NCBI GenBank assembly: GCA_025890175.1
Contig: JANPYM010000014.1
Coordinates: 1,269,637 to 1,333,636, forward strand
DNA: 64,000 nucleotides
Source: Ciborinia camelliae
Lineage: Eukaryota; Ascomycota; Leotiomycetes; Helotiales; Sclerotiniaceae
Direction: 5' to 3'
This document shows positions 58,561-64,000 of this stretch, in pieces. The position numbers and the translations under genes are program-made. Each line of letters begins with the position of its first letter. The first letter of the stretch is position 1. The notes under the pieces were generated by a model. That model did no database searches, was not told the DNA's origin, and worked only from the letters and a program-made list of their open reading frames with translations.

Positions 58561-59273
58561 TCACTCAGACTCTATGATCGGGGCCAGGCACATAACCAAG
58601 AAGCCTGCCAACCCCCTAAGTAGCCCTAAGACGATTGCTAGAAGCTGGCCAATGATAGGTTTCAAATAACTCATTATTATGACTTGGCAGGTCATCAATG
58701 GGGATGATATCAAGAGTAAAATTGTCAAGGCCACAGGAATCAGCGATAATTGATCAGATATCTCGGCCTCGGCCAATCTCTTGATGTATAGGTTGGGGAA
58801 GTAGAACCAAATTAGAGGAGTCAAAAGGGCTGGGCAGATTAAAGACTTACTGTACATGATAAATGTTAGGTTCGGTTGAATATGACAAATAGATGGTTGA
58901 GTGGGCAAAACTTACAGATCTCGCAATACTGTATTTCGGTTGGCCCAGAAGTGTCGAAGAAATAATATGTGCCAGAGGAGCAACATGCTATAAGTTGTTA
59001 GCCATGAGAATTTTAAGAAGATTCGGGGACTTGCCTTAGAATAAGACATCCTTGATATGTCTCATGGAGAGTGAAGATATCGAATGTCGGGCGTGAGGGT
59101 GAGCTGACCATTGCTGCATAGACTATGGTTACCACGAATAAGCGCCCCCGGTAAAGTAACAGTAGTAGGTCCATGTATGAGACAGGCTGCCAACGTTTTG
59201 TATGATTGTGGGAAGTTGGAACATGGGTTCGATGAAATGGAAGCCCAATTTCGGAGCCTGAGTTTGAGTCCAT
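58561..59273 (-). CDS. Multi-span membrane protein, 199 aa, unknown function
   Basis: Exons 59035-59273, 58916-58987 and 58561-58849. The first intron is GC-AG: AAG|GCAAGT at its 5' end and ATAG at its 3' end, 47 bp. The second is 66 bp, GTAAGT...TACAG. Both joins are in phase. The product starts MDSNSGSEIGLPFHRTHVPT. Hydrophobic stretches lie at about residues 34-56, 72-93, 105-120, 131-155 and 163-190 (including GQLLAIVLGLLRGLAGFLVM), so four or five spans. I do not recognise the family. The arrangement is small, very hydrophobic and has few charged loops. It faces another small membrane-protein gene across an interval carrying four diverged repeats. Confidence 0.6.
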
Positions 59274-59667
59274 GTTTATATCGCTAAAGTCCTGCGACTA
59301 TGGATTGATAGAAATTTGTATCTCAAGCCCCAATGTTCTACAGCGCTTCTTAATTAGATACCCATAACTCCAAAAGCTTAAGGAGGTATAATTACTGCTT
59401 CAGCGGCCCACGGATCACCAAAAGGGACTCGAAAGTAAGAAAACGCCCCGAGCCCGTCCACAAGGTTTCGATTATAGGTTTAGGCTCGCATTGAATATGA
59501 TGTAACTCTTTAGGTTAAATGTATGAAATGCACAAGAACGAAGGCACACCAGTTAAAGACTGTGATGTTTGTGGGCTGAGGATCAAAGAGAGAAAATGAT
59601 ATACATATTGGGGTGTGGGATGAACTTAAATGCTCCATTCTCTGGCTACACAACAAAGCACCTAGAC

Positions 59668-60362
59668 TTGGAATATCAACAAGTGGAGCACCTCCATATT
59701 CGCATTGAAATTCTGCAAGAAGAAAAAATGCCCCAATTCAGGTTTTTAAGTGCCACACGAGAAAAACCAATTCTCTTGAGCATAGGTATACGTAGGCCTT
59801 GGGAAGCAATCGGGTGTATGTATACACTAGGCATACTTGGAATATCGACGAGCGCAGCACTGCCATATCCGTATTGAAATGTTGCATGAAGGTGAAATGA
59901 CAAAACTCAAGTTTATGCTGAAGTGCTACATGAGCAAAGCTAATTCTCTGGAGCATCGATATACGTAAGCTCTGCGAAGCAATCGGGTGTCTGTATTTGA
60001 ATAGCTCCATTATAGGTATAACCTATGAATATATATTGCCGCCCTCATCAACTGCATTGTCATGCTCAAGTGCTACTTGAGCCAAGGTAAAATTTTCTCA
60101 AGCTAAATATATGTGTGTCTAAGCCTTGCAAAGCAGTCGGACTCCTGCATTGAACAGCCCATTATATATGTATTGAACAGCCCATTATTCATGTAACCCA
60201 CGAATATGTATTTCTGCCTTGTTTGAGTTCGTGTTCAAGTACTACTTGAGCCAAGGTAATTCTCTTAAGCTAAGTATATATATGGGCCCTGAGAAGCAGT
60301 CGGGTGTTTGCATTGAACAGCCCCATTATAGGTGTAACCCACACGTATATATTACTGCCCTT
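59668..60362. repeat. Four diverged tandem copies of a 150-170 bp unit
   Basis: A shared block (AAGTGCTAC.TGAGC.AA..TAATTCTCT.AGC, a TATA-rich step, then GAAGCAATCGGGTGT) starts at 59748, 59921, 60068 and 60237. The block GAACAGCCC.ATTATAGGTGTAACCCA..AATATATATT.C.GCCC follows it best in copies 2 and 4. A further block, CTTGGAATATC.AC...GAGCACC.CCATAT.CG.ATTGAAAT, precedes the first two copies (59667 and 59836). Spacing is 173, 147 and 169 bp. A 24-bp sub-duplication (TTGAACAGCCCATTAT...) lies inside copy 3. The array lies wholly in the divergent interval between two membrane-protein genes. Confidence 0.85.
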
Positions 60363-60502
60363 CATTTATCCTCTTCTTCCCCAAAAATCTGAAAATATAC
60401 GCTCTTTGAGAAACTTTTCTATCCATCATAGCTGTCAGCTTGGATGCGAGCAAAAACCACCACCTAAACTGCACACTTAAGCAGCCCGAAGCTATTGCAT
60501 CA

Positions 60503-61027
60503 ATGAAGCTTTCCAATTTCTTGATCGCGGCGGGGTCGCTGATCATCAGTACCCGCTGTACCTTGAGCCAACACCAAGACGTAAGTCCCAGGTAGTCTCA
60601 TGAATCATAAAGAGGACCAAACTGATATTTACTCTAGCTTCTCGAGATATGGAATCTCCCCAGCCTCATGCCCCAATACCCATCAATTCACACAATACTC
60701 GCTTCTCTACCTGACAATCACGGCCAATCTTCAGAGCTTGCGATGGTGGTTTTCAATTGCATATCTGCTGGCCTGTTGTTGTTGATCTATGATGCTGGAC
60801 AACACGAGAAACTACATGCTCCGATGGTTGTTCTCGCCTTCGGTATATCGGTGTATCTTTGGAATCAGCTTGTTGTTCCAGTGGATGTATACCTCTTCGT
60901 CGTTTTTCCATGGATGTTAATGATAGGGTTGCTGGTTAGCAGATTGAATGGCACGACTAGGGAGATGGAATACTTGCCGGTTTCAGAGAAGAAGACGAAT
61001 TTGCACGAGATTGTACCGGGATTTTGA
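60503..61027 (+). CDS. Small membrane protein with signal-like N-terminus, 155 aa
   Basis: Exons 60503-60580 and 60638-61027 with a 57-bp intron (GTAAGT...CTCTAG), joined at SQHQD-LLEIWNLPSLMPQY. Residues 1-22 (MKLSNFLIAAGSLIISTRC) resemble a signal peptide or first span. Three more hydrophobic segments follow: MVVFNCISAGLLLLIYD, a span near VVLAFGISVYLWNQLVV, and VDVYLFVVFPWMLMIGLLV. The tail is polar (TREMEYLPVSEKKTNLHEIV). No family is recognised. Only one in-phase ATG precedes the hydrophobic start. It is divergent from the 199-aa gene. Confidence 0.55.
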
Positions 61028-61667
61028 TTCATCCGACTTGCAGTACTGTCAAACATTTATCATTTGGTGGGGATAGGGTTATGGCAGTTTTGTGTGATCA
61101 CACTTGATATTAGCCAGGCCATGTTGTTCTTGGTTGTTACATGCTTTTTTATGCGATATTTTTTAACGGAAATGGAATTTTGGTCCACTGGGACTTTCAA
61201 TCAGGAAAGAGAAGGAGCTTATCGCACGCGTTATTCACTTTCATATAGACCTCTTTCTTTTGCCCAAGTTTGTTTATACTTTGGTTTTAGGATGGACTCA
61301 TGCAACTATCGGAGCACGAGTCTATACTTTCGTCGTTACTTAGTGACGATCAACCTCTGTATTATTCTTGGGAGTATATATATGGTACTAGGCAATACGC
61401 TGGTACAGTATCTCCTTGCACTTCTCACAATGATAAAAAGACATTCTTTTCTTTTGCGAATTGTTATAGCTTGGCTCTCTGCTTCTTCTTGATTATCCCG
61501 TCGAATTAATGAGAACAACAATTATGGTCGTATTTGATCTCTACATGACACCGTATTTTGTCAGAGTATAATGCTCAAATTGTGGCCAAGTGTATTTGCA
61601 TTGCAAAGGGACGAGCCATAGTCCCATATTCCATATACTTTACTATTCCCGAGCCTCTTCATGTGAT
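61028..61667. other. 3' intergenic region, no gene seen
   Basis: Between the convergent ends of the 155-aa membrane-protein gene and the enoyl-reductase-like gene. A hydrophobic frame at 61064-61492 starts at TTG and has no recognisable structure. Confidence 0.45.
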
Positions 61668-63169
61668 TCAATTCTCATAAATCTTCTTCTCAAACTTGAC
61701 ATTGGCAGATTGTTGAAGGCGATTAATATACTGTTCGCCCAAACTAGATGGAGTGTAAATGCCACCTGATAACTTGTGGTCATCTCGAAGTAACGAAATT
61801 GCGCCTTGGGCGATCAATATACCAGTCACTATCACACATTAATCTCCCAAAAAATATTCCAGGCCATATCATTTCACTTACATCCATAGATTGAACCTTC
61901 ATAATATTCTCGACAAAACATTCTGGGAGGGTTTGCTTGATCATTATCCGGCTTGGCGATGACTCGAAACTCAACCCTATCAGTTTTTGTTTCCTCTTTC
62001 GTGGCTCCGTCTCCGGGCTGATAAACATATTTCCTGGCCATGTGTCTGAAAAATGGTATTGCCAAGAATAAGCCACCAAGCATGAGTCCGAAGTGTATTA
62101 CTATAGCCGTAAAATAGTTTCGTGATTTCATGTATTCCTCAACCGTGAAATTAGGACCGTAGAATCCTGATCCGCGGGAAAATCCCCAACTTCGGTGAAT
62201 AATGGGCAAATCGGTTGAACCTGCGAGGGAAGTGGTGAGAATTCCTAAATCGGGAACCACCTTAATTCCGGTAAGTTTCGTGATGAGAGATCTGGATGGG
62301 CGAACTTTTGGTCCAGGTATTGGGGATAGAGCGTATGGAGTCATTGCTGCTTTGATTTGCTTAAAACTGAATACTTCTAAAAGTGTGAAGACTGTTTCCA
62401 GGGTTCCTCCAGAAGGCTTTGCTCTAAGAGACATTAGTCCATGATTTTATGATTCCAGGTGTTATGTCTAACCTCATCTCGTGTAAAGATACGATGACCT
62501 CACCAGTAGGTGCTGAGAACTTTTCTCGGACAGCATCTACTGCATATCGGGTAATCAAATCCGGTAGGGCGGATTCAATGCCACATTGCGGAATTAGAAT
62601 TGAGCCACTGGCTTTGGCGGTGCTTTCGTATTTCTTGATCATCTCCGCTACCCAGGGTACCTCTCCAGTGACATCAAAATAATGTGTTCCATTCTCGGCA
62701 CAAGCTTTAAAGCAACGTTCACCATGAAGGGCGTAAGGGCCAACTGTTGCCAGAATCACCTTTGTCTTTTTAGCCAATGCACTCAGCTCCGCGTCGTCTA
62801 AGTTGCAAATTTCGATACCTATGAGGTTTTAGTCAACGCCTATGAGCCGATTTTGCACAATCGGTGCTATGGGTCGAATGTTCATGGTGCGAAACCGTTG
62901 ATACGACCCCCACGTGATATACAGGGAGCTGTCGGTCACACGAACCGTTGGAATCTTGATTAAGGTTCTTACTTACCTGGTTGTGACCTATCCGGATTCA
63001 ACGCCTTGCATTCGGCTGCAACTGCTTCCAATTTACTGGATGAACGACCTGCCAAAGCCCATCGAAGATCAGTTGGCAAATGTGTGGCAACGTGTTCCGC
63101 TGTAAGTTTTCCTGTGTACCCTGTGGCTCCAAAGATAACCAATTCGTACTCCCTATCGTTTGAAGACAT
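61668..63169 (-). CDS. Trans-acting enoyl reductase / saccharopine dehydrogenase-like oxidoreductase
   Basis: An NAD(P)-binding oxidoreductase of the SCCPDH family. Exons 62977-63169, 62473-62818, 61882-62423 and 61668-61828; introns GTAAGT...CATAG, GTTAGA...CTTAG, GTAAGT...GATAG; every join in phase, 413 aa. The Rossmann motif is at the N-terminus (LVIFGATGYTGKLTAEHVAT). The family segments are VILATVGPYALHGERCFKAC, THYFDVTGEVPWVAEMIKKY, and IPQCGIESALPDL. The ending LRDDHKLSGGIYTPSSLGEQ is typical, and a single hydrophobic stretch (IVIHFGLMLGGLFLAIPFF) about residue 300 suggests a membrane or lipid-droplet anchor. The substrate is unknown; animal homologues are lipid-droplet associated, bacterial ones reduce lipid intermediates. 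The third intron excised here (62424-62472) is only 49 bp. Confidence 0.88.
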
Positions 63170-63687
63170 GATTCTATATACAAGAAGGTGGGAAATATAA
63201 GAGAATGGTTAAATATTGATGAATGCTATACCTACCTAGGTAGGTACTATTTAGACAGCATGATCAATGAAGTGAATACCAGTTCTCACCGCCCTCAGAT
63301 CCTTTGCCGATTGTTGTTCTTACCGAGGTTTAAGCAGGCTTTGATCTCAACTTGAAGAAAGAAATCATATACTGTTTGTAATTGAAAGCTTGATGAAATG
63401 AAGATGTCATATTTACAGAAGTATCAATAGCTTCAATTTCTGTACATGCACCGACGGAATGGATAAGACTTCACAAGAGGTCAAAATGATATCATGTGAC
63501 GTAATATTGAGGGTTTCCATTTGGGGACTAGCGCATAATTGATCGACCCTTCCCTCCGCACGTGATGGGGCTAATCGTAGCCGAGAGGAGAGGCCACAAG
63601 CAATTTACAAAATTATTCCTATCAAAGTACTTTGCGATCAAACTTCAATTTCAGCATCACCGTTCATCAACGCAAAATACCGCCAAG
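63170..63687. promoter_or_regulatory. Divergent promoter, enoyl reductase-like / eL43
   Basis: 518 bp between the start codons. It contains an ACCTACCTAGGTAGGTAC palindrome at 63231-63248, and a CACGTG E-box followed by ATG (CACGTGATG) at 63559-63567, about 125 bp before the eL43 start. CACGTG is the binding core of bHLH factors such as Cbf1, which is a known regulator at some ribosomal-protein genes; its role here is inferred. Confidence 0.5.
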
Positions 63688-64000
63688 ATGACAAAGAGAA
63701 CCAAGAAGGTCGGAGTTACCGGTAAATACGGTACCAGGTATGCGATTATTCCAGCTCTAGAGACCCAGATATCATGAGAAGGAAGAATTTACGGCTTTCC
63801 AAAACATTCCTGAGTTGTGGTGGGATTGAGAAATTTTCAAACAATGAGGGGATTCGACACTCAGCAACCGCACATGAAATCAACAAAAATCAAATGGATT
63901 GGCGAATAAATAGCTAATTGCTTTCTTCCTAAATAGATACGGTGCATCCCTCAGAAAGCAAGTCAAGAAGATGGAAATCACCCAACACGCAAGATACGTC
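63688..64000 (+). CDS. RPL43: 60S ribosomal protein eL43 (L37a), partial
   Basis: A zinc-ribbon protein of the cytosolic large subunit. Exon 1 is 63688-63737 (MTKRTKKVGVTGKYGTR). A 199-bp intron (63738-63936, GTATGC...AAATAG) follows, and exon 2 begins at 63937 (YGASLRKQVKKMEITQHARY). The reading frame runs off the right edge just before the CxxC zinc-binding part, so roughly the first 40 of about 92 residues are present. The long intron near the start is usual for fungal ribosomal-protein genes. The sequence is near-identical in pattern to eukaryotic L37a, so the call is firm. Confidence 0.95.

Noticed and set aside
61064..61492. 142-codon hydrophobic frame downstream of the 155-aa membrane protein
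   Set aside because: Starts at TTG, no ATG near its start, and lies in the 3' flank; hydrophobicity follows from T-rich DNA.

Overview
This window reads as nuclear DNA of a filamentous ascomycete. Genes are short-intron, mostly 50-90 bp GT-AG introns with CTAAC/CTAAT-type branch points, and the intergenic DNA is AT-leaning and full of TAGGTA/TACCTA motifs. The protein content (fungal Nup82, mL60, Trs20, CBC20, CCCH and NACHT-type proteins) and the style of the repeats suggest Leotiomycetes, perhaps the Botrytis/Sclerotinia group. That placement is an inference from familiarity, not from a search.

Layout. 1-1140 is extremely AT-rich, stop-saturated DNA that looks like an old repeat degraded by RIP (repeat-induced point mutation). 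2243-6796 holds a small membrane-protein gene with an in-frame TGA, a four-exon cytochrome c oxidase subunit 7a-like gene with an 8-nt first exon, and a divergent 821-aa PPR-like mitochondrial protein. 7699-11580 is a graveyard of specialised metabolism: a cytochrome P450, an SDR reductase and the N-terminal part of a ToxD/LovC-like enoyl reductase, all on the + strand and all broken. 11.6-25 kb is nearly gene-free, with a possible small disordered protein (14570-15132) and an intron-containing tRNA-like gene (18935-19064). A Myb/SANT-like nuclear protein lies at 25011-26201. After another 5 kb desert comes a three-finger CCCH protein (31244-33013), then two more relics: a NACHT/NLR-type fragment and an alpha/beta-hydrolase lacking its nucleophile elbow (35448-37267). 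39489-43276 is a nine-exon P-type cation ATPase of the Na/K-ATPase-like class, with a one-base homopolymer frameshift near its end.

The right third is housekeeping: histone H4, TRAPPC2/Trs20 (divergent from mitochondrial ribosomal protein mL60), CBC20 (divergent from Nup82), a trans-acting enoyl-reductase/saccharopine-dehydrogenase-like protein and the start of ribosomal protein eL43. Between Nup82 and that last pair are minisatellites, a zinc-finger fragment and two small, divergently transcribed multi-span membrane proteins. Four diverged copies of a roughly 150-170 bp repeat lie in the interval they share.

How it works together: there is no operon-like logic outside the P450/SDR/enoyl-reductase relic. 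The housekeeping genes come as divergent pairs sharing short promoters (COX7a-like/PPR, Trs20/mL60, CBC20/Nup82, enoyl reductase/eL43). I did not find a convincing new multi-gene system. The most interesting items are the decayed metabolic cluster, the repeat-bearing divergent promoter, and several single-base lesions or possible recoding sites. Exon structures were derived by hand from splice motifs and reading-frame continuity. All homology statements are recognition from memory.
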